Below, in pieces: positions 8,276-16,689 of a stretch of 64,000 nt of DNA. Both the position numbers and the translations under genes were made by a program. A model generated the notes under the pieces. The model made no database searches, was not told where the DNA came from, and saw only the letters and a list, made by a program, of their open reading frames with translations. Position 1 is the stretch's first letter, and each line of letters begins with the position of its first letter. Source of the stretch: Actinomadura xylanilytica. GTDB taxonomy: Bacteria; Actinomycetota; Actinomycetes; Streptosporangiales; Streptosporangiaceae. The stretch covers positions 558,001 through 622,000 of the forward strand of contig NZ_JASNWE010000001.1 of assembly GCF_030283145.1 (NCBI RefSeq), read 5' to 3'.

Positions 8276-9495
8276 GCCGTGCTCCCGGCCCGCTCGGCGC
8301 CGGCCGCCGGCAGCGGGACGACGGCGCGCAGCAGGAACCCGTCGCGGCCGTCGCGGGCCGCGGTGAGGTCGCCGCCGACGACCGCGACCCGCTCGGCCAG
8401 CCCGGTCAGGCCGGAGCCCGCGCCGCCCTCGGCGTCGCCCGTCCCGTCGTTGCGCATCTCCAGCACCACCGATCCGCCGTGGGAGGCCAGGGCGATCGCG
8501 CAGTGCCGGGCCTCGCTGTGCTTGATCACGTTGGTCGCGCCCTCCCGGATCACCCAGGCCAGCACCGACCGGACCTCGGGCGGCAGGGCGGCGGGCGGGG
8601 CGGCGGCCTCGCAGCGCACCCCGGCCGCCTCCAGCACCGCGCGCACCCCGGCCAGCTCGGCGTCCAGCTCGACGGCGCGGTAGCCGCGGACGGCCGAGCG
8701 GACCTCGCGCAGCGCGTCGCGGGCGGCCTGCCGGACGTCGGCCATCTCGGCGCGGGCCCGCGCCGGGTCGGGCTCGGACAGCCGGATCGCCAGCTCGCTC
8801 TTCACCGCGATCAGCGACAGGCTGTGGCCGAGGAGGTCGTGCAGGTCGCGGGAGAACCGGAGTCGTTCCTCGGTGACGGCGAGCCGGGCCTGCGCCTCGC
8901 GCGCGGCGTGCGCCTCCTGGTGGAGGTCCCAGATGCGGCGCTGGTAGAGGTTGATGAAGATCAGGAGCCAGCACAGCCCGGCGAAGCCGGCGAACACCGC
9001 GGGCACCAGGTACCAGTGCCGCAGGTCCCAGCCCGGCGATCGGTCGAGGCCGACGGCGACCGCGACGAGCACCGTGCCGAACGCCGCGGTGCCGAGGCAC
9101 AGCAGGATCTGGCCGCGCCGGCCCGGCACCGACAGCGCCACCGTCGCCGCCCAGAAGACCGGGATCACGCAGAAGACCGGGCTGCCCAGCATCATCAGGC
9201 TGAGCAGGCCCGCCGACACGGCGCTCAGCACGATGTCGCGCCGGGACGCCCCGCTGCGCATGCTGCCCTGCACCAGCCGCGAGTAGAGCCACAGGAACAG
9301 GCCGAGGCCCACCGCGGCCAGCGCCGTCACCGGGACGGGCACCTTCCCCGAGGTGTGGCCCTGCACCAGGCCGACCACCGCCGGCGAGATCACGCCGAGC
9401 GCGGCGATCAGGAAGGACCGGTAGGTCACCTTCCGGTACTCCTCGAATCCGCTGGCCGCGCGCTCTTCCAGCTGCGCCGACGTCGGCGTGCCCAT
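8272..9495 (-). CDS. DesK-type sensor histidine kinase
   Basis: A 407-residue membrane kinase with about five to six N-terminal membrane segments (residues 28-180), a short coiled linker, a HisKA_3 dimerisation box with His219 in SRDLHDLLGHSLS, and a C-terminal HATPase with GSGLTGLAERV. It would autophosphorylate and pass phosphate to the coupled response regulator. The start at 9495 has a GGAGGGA ribosome-binding site. It lies 65 bases downstream of the ABC permease on the same strand. Confidence 0.95.
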   Translation of the reverse strand: MGTPTSAQLEERAASGFEEYRKVTYRSFLIAALGVISPAVVGLVQGHTSGKVPVPVTALAAVGLGLFLWLYSRLVQGSMRSGASRRDIVLSAVSAGLLSLMMLGSPVFCVIPVFWAATVALSVPGRRGQILLCLGTAAFGTVLVAVAVGLDRSPGWDLRHWYLVPAVFAGFAGLCWLLIFINLYQRRIWDLHQEAHAAREAQARLAVTEERLRFSRDLHDLLGHSLSLIAVKSELAIRLSEPDPARARAEMADVRQAARDALREVRSAVRGYRAVELDAELAGVRAVLEAAGVRCEAAAPPAALPPEVRSVLAWVIREGATNVIKHSEARHCAIALASHGGSVVLEMRNDGTGDAEGGAGSGLTGLAERVAVVGGDLTAARDGRDGFLLRAVVPLPAAGAERAGSTA

Positions 9496-9560
9496 ATCCC
9501 GTCCCTCCCCCGGGGCGCACCCTATCCGCTGCGCCCGTGCCCGCCGGCCCATCGTCTCGG

Positions 9561-10388
9561 TCACGCGCGCCTGGGCTCCCAGCGGAACCAGCGGGCGGCG
9601 AGCAGGCGGCCGACGACGATCCACGCGGCGAGGACGGCGAACGAGCGCGCGCACGCCTCCCAGCCTCCGAGGAGGCCGACGCCCAGATGCGGGCCGTAGG
9701 CGACGAAGTCCTGCCCGAAGTAGGCCGTCCGGACGATCTCCACGACCGGGGACAGCGGCAGCAGCCGCAGCGCCTCCTGGGCCGCGGCGGGCAGCGCGTC
9801 CAGCGGGAACATCACGCCCGCCCCGCCCATGCAGGCGAACATGATCGGCAGGACGGTGAGCGCGGCCATGTCGCTGTTGGGGGTGAGCCCGGACACCGCG
9901 AAGGCGAGCAGCGCGAAGACCGCGACGCCGCCGCCGAGCCCGGCGAGCAGCAGCAGCGGGTCGGCGGGGAACCGGCCGCCGAGCGCGGCGCCGAGCAGCA
10001 CCAGCAGGGCCCCCGCCTGGACGGCGTACATCACCGCGGCGGTGAGCACGCCGCCGCCGAGGATCTCGGAGTCGGAGAGCGCGGTGCCGCGCAGCCGCTT
10101 GAGGGTGAGGTCCTCGCGGCGGGCGGTGAGCCCGTTCACCAGGTTCATGAACACCGCGAAGACGACGAAGAAGGCGAGGTGGCCGGTGCCCTGGAGCAGG
10201 GCGCCGTCCACGCCCTCGATCGGCTTGCCCTTCATCGGCACCAGCATCGCGGCGAACAGCAGCGGCAGGCCGGCGACGGTGAACAGCGCGCTGCGGTTGC
10301 GCCACAGCAGGGTCAGGTCGAGCCGGGCGACGCGGGCCAGGGGCGCCAGGCCGGGGGGCCGGATGCCGGCAGGTCGGGCGAGGGTCAC
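9561..10388 (-). CDS. ABC-2 type transporter permease
   Basis: A 275-residue permease with six predicted membrane segments and the ABC-2 family pattern (LLWRNRSALF near the N-terminus, then a long hydrophobic core with MGGAGVMFPLDALP before TM5-6). It pairs with the ATPase encoded just upstream; the GTG start at 10388 overlaps that gene's stop (GTGA). With the downstream kinase and regulator it forms the common exporter/two-component layout seen for actinobacterial peptide or drug efflux. Confidence 0.92.
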   Translation of the reverse strand: MTLARPAGIRPPGLAPLARVARLDLTLLWRNRSALFTVAGLPLLFAAMLVPMKGKPIEGVDGALLQGTGHLAFFVVFAVFMNLVNGLTARREDLTLKRLRGTALSDSEILGGGVLTAAVMYAVQAGALLVLLGAALGGRFPADPLLLLAGLGGGVAVFALLAFAVSGLTPNSDMAALTVLPIMFACMGGAGVMFPLDALPAAAQEALRLLPLSPVVEIVRTAYFGQDFVAYGPHLGVGLLGGWEACARSFAVLAAWIVVGRLLAARWFRWEPRRA

Positions 10389-11314
10389 TGGTCCGCTCCT
10401 TCGGCCGTGCTCAGGAACACGTCCTCCAGCGAGGCGCTGCGGGCGTGCAGGCCGTCGAGCGCGACGCGCCGCCCGTCGGCCCAGCGCAGCAGGTCGTACA
10501 GGCCGGCCTGGAGGCCCTGGCCGGTCACGGTGTAGGTGGCGACGGCACGGCCGCCGTCGACCTCGATGCCCGCGCGGACGCCGCCGAGGGCGGGCAGCTC
10601 GGCCACCTGGAACCGCTCGGGCAGCCGGAAGCTGATCCGGTCGCCGTGGCCCGCGACGACCTCGCGGACCGTCCCGGCGAGCTCGATCCGGCCGCGGTGC
10701 ATGATGGCGAGCCGGTCGGCGAGCCGCTCGGCCTCCTCCAGGTAGTGGGTGGTGAGCAGGACGGTGGTGCCGGCGTCGACCACGTCCCGGACGATCGTCC
10801 AGGTGGCGCGGCGGGCCTCGGGGTCCATGCCGGTCGTCGGCTCGTCCAGGAACAGCACCTCGGGACGGCCGAGGAGGGCGAGCGCGAGGTCGAGCCGCCG
10901 CTTCTGCCCGCCGGAGAGCTGCCGGACCCGCACGTCGGCCCGGTCGGCGAGGCCGGCCGGGCCGATCACCTCGTCCGGGTCGCGCGGGCGGGGGGTGAAG
11001 CCGCGCCAGTGGGCGACGGTCTCGGCGACGGTGAGGTCGCCGAAGAAGCCGCCCTCCTGGAGCATGATCCCGATGCGGGGGCGGACGTCGCGGCGGTCGC
11101 GGTGCGGGTCGCGGCCGAGGACCCGGACGGTCCCGGCGTGTGCGGGCCGGTGGCCCTCGAGGGTCTCCAGAGTGGTCGTCTTGCCCGCGCCGTTGGTGCC
11201 GAGGAGCGCGTACAGCTCGCCCTCGCGGACGTCGAACGAGATCCCGGCGACGGCCTCGAACCCGCCGTACCGCTGGTGGAGGCCGGTGACCTGGATGGGT
11301 GGGCTGGTCTGCAT
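10385..11314 (-). CDS. ABC transporter ATP-binding protein (DrrA-like)
   Basis: A 309-residue ATPase. Walker A is GTNGAGKTT (about 39-47), the Q-loop is MLQEGGFFG, the signature is LSGGQKRR, and Walker B is VLFLDEPTTGMD, followed by TTHYLEEAE. The C-terminal extension of about 80 residues is typical of DrrA-type exporter ATPases. It energises the adjacent ABC-2 permease. It is the first gene of a four-gene operon with the permease, kinase and regulator. A palindrome array lies about 60-90 bases upstream. Confidence 0.95.
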   Translation of the reverse strand: MQTSPPIQVTGLHQRYGGFEAVAGISFDVREGELYALLGTNGAGKTTTLETLEGHRPAHAGTVRVLGRDPHRDRRDVRPRIGIMLQEGGFFGDLTVAETVAHWRGFTPRPRDPDEVIGPAGLADRADVRVRQLSGGQKRRLDLALALLGRPEVLFLDEPTTGMDPEARRATWTIVRDVVDAGTTVLLTTHYLEEAERLADRLAIMHRGRIELAGTVREVVAGHGDRISFRLPERFQVAELPALGGVRAGIEVDGGRAVATYTVTGQGLQAGLYDLLRWADGRRVALDGLHARSASLEDVFLSTAEGADQ

Positions 11315-11375
11315 GGTTCCAGCCTCGCGACCGCGGGCACGGCCCGGTAGACGCGGCTGTCACCGGCTCCGGCGG

Positions 11376-11407
11376 CACCTGTCAGGCGTGCGCCGTGACA
11401 GGTGTCA
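11376..11407. promoter_or_regulatory. Palindrome array upstream of ABC/two-component operon
   Basis: CACCTGTCA (11376-11384) and TGACAGGTG (11396-11404) form a perfect 9-base inverted repeat with an 11-base spacer. The second arm extends into TGACAGGTGTCA (11396-11407), itself a perfect palindrome. A further TGTCACC lies at about 11359. The array is 60-90 bases upstream of the ATPase ATG, a sensible place for the encoded response regulator to bind. The rest of 11315-11499 shows nothing else recognisable. Confidence 0.5.
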
Positions 11408-11499
11408 TCTCCGCAGGCCGGGGAGCCGTGGCTCAGGCCGAAACGGGCGGACGGGTCAGTTCGGTCGGTCGGTGCCGGCGGCGGGGCGGGACGGCGGGG

Positions 11500-12843
11500 T
11501 CAGCGGGCCGCGCGGCGCTGCCGGACGGCCGCGAGCACCAGCCCCGCGACCAGCCACACGGCGCCCACCACCTTGGCGGACGTGGTGGCCAGCACGATGA
11601 TCCAGATCGTGACGGCGGCGCCGACCACCGGCACCACCAGGTGCGGCAGCCAGGCCCGGCTCCCCCGCCGGACGACGAAGTAGCCGACGACCGAGGCATG
11701 CAGCAGCGTGAAGGCCGCCAGCGCGCCCATGTCGACGATCGAGACCAGCAGGTCGAGCCCGTCGGGGCGGCGCGCCGCCCACACCGACACGACCAGGGTG
11801 AGGCCCGCGGTGGCCAGCAGCGCGGTCCGCGGGACGCGCGAGCGCGCGTCCACCGACGCGAGCGCTCGGGGCAGGCCCCGTTCGCGCGCCATCCCGTACA
11901 GCAGCCGGGACGCGGCGGCGACCGCCGTCATCGCCGAGAACGCCGGGCCGACGCCCTTGACGACGGAGAACGCCGTGGACAGCCACGTCCCGATCGCCGA
12001 GTCGGCCATCGTGTAGAACGCGGTGCCCTGGTCGGCCGGGTGGTCGGCCAGCTCCTGCGGCGTCACCGGCATCAGCAGCCCGGCCAGGTAGGTCTGCACG
12101 ACGAACAGCAGCCCGGCCAGCCCGAGGCAGAACAGCACCGCCCGCCCGACCTGCCGGGGGTCCCCGGCGTTCTCCTCGGCGAACGAGGCGATCGCGTCGA
12201 ATCCCAGGTAGGACAGGACGGCGACGGAGACCGCGCCCATCACCAGGGTGAGCGAGCCGCCGCCCGTCCCGGTGAACGGCGAGGCCCACGGCCGGGCCGG
12301 GCCGTGGGCCGCGAGGACCACGAGCGCGGCCACGACGAACACCGCCAGCAGCACGATCTCCACGACGATCACGATGAAGCCGATCCGGGCCGCGACCCGG
12401 ACCCCCGCGAGGTTGAACGCGGTCGTCGCCACGAACGCGACCAGCGTGAACACCCACGCCGGGACCGGCGGCACCAGCGCGTGCAGCGCGATCCCGCAGA
12501 ACAGGTACGCCACCGACGGGATCAGCAGGTAGTCGAGCATCGCCATCCAGCCCGCCAGGAATCCGGCGGGCCGGCCGAGCCCGGCGCTCGCGTAGGCGAA
12601 CACCGATCCGGCGTTCGGGATCTCCCGCGACATCCGCGCGTACGAGAACGCGGTGAACCCCATCGCGACCGTCGCGACCGCGTACACGGCGGCGACCGCG
12701 CCCACGCTCTTGGCGTCGAGGACGCCGTACACGCCCACCGGCGCCATCGGCCCGATGAACAGCAGCCCGTACACGACCAGGTCGCGCGGCGACAGGCTGC
12801 GGCTCAGCCCCTGGGTCTGCGTGCGGTGCCCCTGCGCCTCCAT
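11500..12843 (-). CDS. APC family permease (amino acid / polyamine type)
   Basis: A 447-residue protein with 12 predicted membrane segments. Family features are the TM1 break (LVVYGLLFIGPMAPVGVYG), SYLGFDAIASFAEEN in TM6 and SRLLYGMARERGLP after TM8, as in the amino acid-polyamine-organocation superfamily. It most likely imports an amino acid or amine with protons. The ATG at 12843 is preferred over one at 12903 because GGGGGAG precedes it at a good distance. It is the last gene of a same-strand run (epimerase, DapA-like lyase, regulator, permease), so it may bring in the compound that those enzymes process. Confidence 0.9.
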   Translation of the reverse strand: MEAQGHRTQTQGLSRSLSPRDLVVYGLLFIGPMAPVGVYGVLDAKSVGAVAAVYAVATVAMGFTAFSYARMSREIPNAGSVFAYASAGLGRPAGFLAGWMAMLDYLLIPSVAYLFCGIALHALVPPVPAWVFTLVAFVATTAFNLAGVRVAARIGFIVIVVEIVLLAVFVVAALVVLAAHGPARPWASPFTGTGGGSLTLVMGAVSVAVLSYLGFDAIASFAEENAGDPRQVGRAVLFCLGLAGLLFVVQTYLAGLLMPVTPQELADHPADQGTAFYTMADSAIGTWLSTAFSVVKGVGPAFSAMTAVAAASRLLYGMARERGLPRALASVDARSRVPRTALLATAGLTLVVSVWAARRPDGLDLLVSIVDMGALAAFTLLHASVVGYFVVRRGSRAWLPHLVVPVVGAAVTIWIIVLATTSAKVVGAVWLVAGLVLAAVRQRRAAR

Positions 12844-12978
12844 GCGGTCTCCCCCGGGTCCGGTCCTGCTCGGTCCGGGGGGCGTGCTGGCGACGGTCAT
12901 CAACCTACCGAGCGGCGCGGGCGACCTCCCGCAAGGCAGGCCGTGAACGGCCCGCGTCTCCTCAGAGCGCGGGCGATC

Positions 12979-14307
12979 TCAGAGCTTGAGGCGGTAGACC
13001 ACCGGGGGACGGCCGCTGCGGCCGGCGGTGTGCACGCTGCCGACCGGCTCGGCGACCCCGGCCCGTTCGAGCCGCTTCAGCAGCCGCCGCGCCGAGCCCT
13101 CCTCGATGCCGAGCCCCGCCGAGACGTCCTTGGCCGTCAGCTCCCCGGCCCCGCCCACCGCGCCGGTGCCGCTCGCCGCGTCCGTGCCGCTCGCTCCGTC
13201 CGCAGCGTTCTCCGCGTCTGCGACGCCGCCCGCGGGACGCAGGCCGCGCAGCCGTTCGAGGGTCTCCTTGCGGACGCCGACGCGCCGCGCCACCAGCGCC
13301 AGGCTGACCCCGGCCCGCCCGCCCAGGGCGTCCTCGGCCGCCGGGGCCGGGCCGCTGAGGACCAGGTCGGTGTGGTCGGCCGTCGCCACGACCGCGGTCG
13401 CGCCGACGTCGCGGGCGCGGGCCAGCGCGCGGCGGGCGCGGGCCTCGGCCTCCGCCGCGGTCGCGCCGAGCCCGAGGCCCGTCCGCGCGCCCGCGCCGCC
13501 CATCCCGAACAGGCCGTCCGGGGGCAGCCGGGTGAACTCGGCGGTCAGCTCCTCCAGCGGGCCCCGCGTCATGATCAGCATGTGCGTGCGCTCGTCCACC
13601 CGGGCGAGGCTGCCGCCGAGCGCGGCCACCCGGCGGCGGAGCTGCCCGGCCGCGCCCGGACCGGCGCCGGGGCCGGGCTCGATCAGCCCGATCGCGACCT
13701 GCGCGTCGCTGCTGCGCGCGTCGCTGACCCGCAGCACCAGCGTGCGCAGCGCCTCGAGGGTGGAGTGCCGGGACGGCTGGAGCCGCAGCACCGGGAGCGT
13801 CGGTTCCAGCGCCTCGTACGCCGACCGCAGGCAGGTGATCGCGATCGTCGACCCGTGCGCGTGCGCGTCCCGGTGGAATCCGACGAAGTCGTCGTGGGCG
13901 AGGCCGGGCCGGTGCTCCAGCACCCGGAGCCGCCCGGTCGGCAGCCGCGCCTCCCGCATCGTCTCCTCGACCTGGTCGCGCGGGAGGGTGTCGATGCTGG
14001 CGCCGGAGACGTCGTGGCCGAGGCGCAGCAGCTCCACCAGCCCGCGCAGCAGGGTCGCGCCCGTGTAGGAGACGTACTCGGCCGGACGGTCGAGCAGCCC
14101 CTCGCCGCGCGCGATCGTCCAGGGCACGATCCCGGTGAACAGCAGCGCGTCGGCGTCGTCGTGCACCGACCGGACCAGCCCGGCGGTCTCGTCCTCGTGC
14201 CCGTAGGGCAGCGGCAGGGCGCGGACGCCCTCGGTCTCGGCGCAGACCGCGGCGACCCGTTCGACCAGGTCGCCGGGCCCGATCAGGCCGACGCTGACGG
14301 CTGCCAC
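12979..14307 (-). CDS. Putative transcriptional regulator with C-terminal winged helix
   Basis: A 442-residue protein of no named family that I can recall. The N-terminal part (1-200) looks like an alpha/beta ligand-sensing domain (VGLIGPGDLVERV, DADALLFTGIVPWT). The middle part (about 205-320) has a Gly-rich GLFGMGGAGARTGLGLG run followed by a helix, reminiscent of nucleotide-cyclase-fold or GTP cyclohydrolase III-like domains. The C-terminus (about 325-442) contains two possible HTH units, one near LALVARRVGVRKETLERL and one at LTAKDVSAGLGIEEGSARRLLKRL, ending in a beta-wing. It lies between a DapA-like lyase and an APC permease and probably regulates them. The GTG start at 14307 follows GAGGAAG. 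Confidence 0.6.
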   Translation of the reverse strand: MAAVSVGLIGPGDLVERVAAVCAETEGVRALPLPYGHEDETAGLVRSVHDDADALLFTGIVPWTIARGEGLLDRPAEYVSYTGATLLRGLVELLRLGHDVSGASIDTLPRDQVEETMREARLPTGRLRVLEHRPGLAHDDFVGFHRDAHAHGSTIAITCLRSAYEALEPTLPVLRLQPSRHSTLEALRTLVLRVSDARSSDAQVAIGLIEPGPGAGPGAAGQLRRRVAALGGSLARVDERTHMLIMTRGPLEELTAEFTRLPPDGLFGMGGAGARTGLGLGATAAEAEARARRALARARDVGATAVVATADHTDLVLSGPAPAAEDALGGRAGVSLALVARRVGVRKETLERLRGLRPAGGVADAENAADGASGTDAASGTGAVGGAGELTAKDVSAGLGIEEGSARRLLKRLERAGVAEPVGSVHTAGRSGRPPVVYRLKL

Positions 14308-14398
14308 AGCGCTTCCTCGTCGACTCCGGGCCCGGTGCCGGGCGCGGTGGTCCCGCCGCCGCGCGGGGCGGGCGGCGGGACCGCTGGACCGTGTGAGC

Positions 14399-15487
14399 TC
14401 ATCCGACCTCGGCCTGGGGGACGTGGGGGACCCGCGCGGCGCCGTCCCCGTCGTCCGCGCCGTCGAGCAGCTCGGCGAGGGCGCGCGGGTCGCGCAGGTG
14501 CGGGTACGCGCGCCACACCCTATCGATCTCCGCCTCCTGGCCGGGCGACACGTCCTCGTCCGGGTCCAGGCAGCGGCGGTGGGCCATCACGCCCTCGCGG
14601 ATCAGCACCTCGTGGATGCCGGGGACGCAGCCGTGGAAGCCGTTCGCCGCGTCGAACACCGCGGCGTTGGCGTCGGTGAGGTCGGCGCCCACCCCGAGCA
14701 GCTCGGCCGGGACGGGCGCCCCGGAGCGCGCGATCTCGCCGGTGCGGCGGACCAGCTCGACGGCGGCGGCCGTCCAGACGGCGAACTGCCCGAGCAGCCC
14801 GCCGGCGCAGCGCACCGTCCGGACCCCGCCCGCCGTGCGGACGCGGAACGGGGTGACGAGGTCGGCGACGATGTTGTCGTCGTTGCCGGTGTAGAGGGCC
14901 ACGTCGCCGTCGCGTCCGGCCGCGACCAGGGCGTGCACGACGTCCTGGGTCTTGTACCGGTCGAACGGCGCGACCTTCACGGCCCGGACGGTCCCGATCT
15001 CGAAGAACCGCCGCCAGAAGCCGCGGGAGAAGATCCGGCCGCCGACGGCGGGCTGGAGGTAGAAGCCGAACACCGGCAGGATCTCGCCGACCGCGGCGAC
15101 GCCCGCGAGGATCTCGTCCTCGGCCGCGTCGCCCCACGCCGCCATCGACACCAGCCCGAGGTGGTAGCCGAGGCCGGCGGCGATCTCCGCCTCCCGCACG
15201 GCGCGGTCCGTCGGGCCGAGGATGCCGGCGATCCGGACGATGTCGCGGTCCGCGCGGTCCAGTTCCTCGGCGGCCAGCGCCAGCACCGGCTCGTAGAGGC
15301 CGACGGCCGGGTCGTGGATGGCGAACTGGGTGGTGTGCACCCCGACGGCCAGCCCGCCCGCGCCGGCGCCGAGGTAGTAGCGAGTCAGCGCCCGCTGGCG
15401 CGCCTCGTCCAGTCCGAGCCGCTCGTCCAGCGCCAGCGGGTGGGCGGGGATCGCCAGGCCGCCGTGCAGCAGTCCCGTCACGTCCAT
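14399..15487 (-). CDS. Dihydrodipicolinate synthase-family lyase (DapA-like)
   Basis: A 362-residue class I aldolase-fold protein, longer than DapA (about 295). Lys171 in RAVKVAPFDRYKT is the probable Schiff-base lysine and Tyr143 in FGFYLQPAVGG the proton-shuttling tyrosine; the N-terminal LAIPAHPLAL block replaces the usual TPF motif. Family members cleave or form C-C bonds with pyruvate or 2-keto acids. The extra C-terminal region includes NGFHGCVPGIHEVL. It is not the lysine biosynthetic enzyme by context: it sits between an NAD epimerase-like protein and a regulator, next to two transporters, which suggests sugar-acid or amino-acid catabolism (inference). Confidence 0.82.
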   Translation of the reverse strand: MDVTGLLHGGLAIPAHPLALDERLGLDEARQRALTRYYLGAGAGGLAVGVHTTQFAIHDPAVGLYEPVLALAAEELDRADRDIVRIAGILGPTDRAVREAEIAAGLGYHLGLVSMAAWGDAAEDEILAGVAAVGEILPVFGFYLQPAVGGRIFSRGFWRRFFEIGTVRAVKVAPFDRYKTQDVVHALVAAGRDGDVALYTGNDDNIVADLVTPFRVRTAGGVRTVRCAGGLLGQFAVWTAAAVELVRRTGEIARSGAPVPAELLGVGADLTDANAAVFDAANGFHGCVPGIHEVLIREGVMAHRRCLDPDEDVSPGQEAEIDRVWRAYPHLRDPRALAELLDGADDGDGAARVPHVPQAEVG

Positions 15488-15515
15488 GGGTGGTTCCTCT
15501 CTGGTCGGGGGGCGC

Positions 15516-16538
15516 TCAGAACGCGCCGGCGCGCTGCTGGAACTGGGTGGGCTTGCCGTGGCTGGGCCCGCCGGCGGCGATCCAGGCGGCGGTCCAGTCG
15601 ATCATCCGCTCCAGCGGGACGGTCGGGTAGCCGAACCGGCCCGTGCACTTGGCGGCGTTGCTGAGCAGCGCGGTCGCCGCCTCGGTGCCGGTGATCTCGG
15701 GCCCGCGGTCGAACCGGCGGCCGAACTCCTCCGCCAGCCAGCGGATCGAGACGGTCTCGGGGCCGGTCAGGTTGAGGACGTCCGGCGGCGAGTCGCAGTG
15801 CAGCAGCGACCGCAGCGTGATCGCGTTGACGTCGCCCTGCCAGATCACGTTGGCGCAGCCCATCGTGACGTCGACCGGCTCGCCGGCGAACACCCGGGTC
15901 GCGACGTCGTGCAGGACGCCGTAGCGCAGGTCGATGGCGTAGTTGAGGCGCAGGATCGACATCGGCGTGCCGTTCACGGCGGAGAAGTGCTGGAGGAGCC
16001 GCTCGCGGCCGAGGCACGACTGGGCGTACTCGCCCGCGGGGTCCGGCGCGTCCCCCTCCAGCGCCCCGCCGGACGCGAGGGGGGCGAGCGGGTACACGTT
16101 GCCGGTGGAGAACGCGACGATCCGCGAGGAGGGGAACCGCTCGGCGACGCGGCCGGGCAGGTAGGTGTTGAGCGCCCAGGTCGTCCACGGGTCGCCGCTG
16201 GTGCCGAACTTGCGGCCGACCAGGTAGACGATGTTGGCCGCGTCCGGGAGGTCGCGGAGCGCGGCCTCGTCGCTCAGGTCGGCGGGGAGCACCTCGACGC
16301 CGGCGGCCTCGAACTCGGCGCGCACCGCGGGGTCGCCAAAGCGGGAGACCGCGATGACCCGCCGGGCGCGGCCCCGGTCGGCGGCGAGCCGGGCCATCCG
16401 GGACAGGCTGAGGCCGAGCTTGCCGCCCGCGCCGAGCAGCAGCAGGTCGCCGTCCAGCTCGTCGAGGTCACCGACGAGCGCGGGGGTCGGTTCGTACAGG
16501 TGCCGGTCGATCGCGGCCAGCTCATCAGTTTCAAGCAT
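15516..16538 (-). CDS. NAD-dependent epimerase/dehydratase-family protein with altered catalytic motif
   Basis: A 340-residue extended SDR-fold protein. The dinucleotide loop is GAGGKLG (36-42) and the strand-5 Ser is in FSTGNVYP (144). The expected YxxxK motif reads Tyr171-Ala-Gln-Ser-Cys175, so the catalytic lysine is replaced by cysteine in an otherwise recognisable EYAQSCLGRE block. It may be a non-redox epimerase variant, use a nearby residue, or have another function. It is 28 bases upstream of the DapA-like gene and divergent from an MFS transporter, suggesting one catabolic unit. Confidence 0.8.
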   Translation of the reverse strand: MLETDELAAIDRHLYEPTPALVGDLDELDGDLLLLGAGGKLGLSLSRMARLAADRGRARRVIAVSRFGDPAVRAEFEAAGVEVLPADLSDEAALRDLPDAANIVYLVGRKFGTSGDPWTTWALNTYLPGRVAERFPSSRIVAFSTGNVYPLAPLASGGALEGDAPDPAGEYAQSCLGRERLLQHFSAVNGTPMSILRLNYAIDLRYGVLHDVATRVFAGEPVDVTMGCANVIWQGDVNAITLRSLLHCDSPPDVLNLTGPETVSIRWLAEEFGRRFDRGPEITGTEAATALLSNAAKCTGRFGYPTVPLERMIDWTAAWIAAGGPSHGKPTQFQQRAGAF

Positions 16539-16689
16539 GAGCGAAACCTAGCAGGCACTCGGAAAAACCCGCCACTGGTCCCCAAAAGTTCACAATGACC
16601 CCTTGACCACGCCAAAAACGGCACTCTACGCTCGGCGCCGTCCGAGATAAGAGTTTCATGCAGGTTCATAACCTGGAAAGAGAGGCGTG

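Noticed and set aside
11299..14679. 1126-codon + strand open frame
   Set aside because: Antisense shadow of the APC permease and the regulator; no protein-like pattern.
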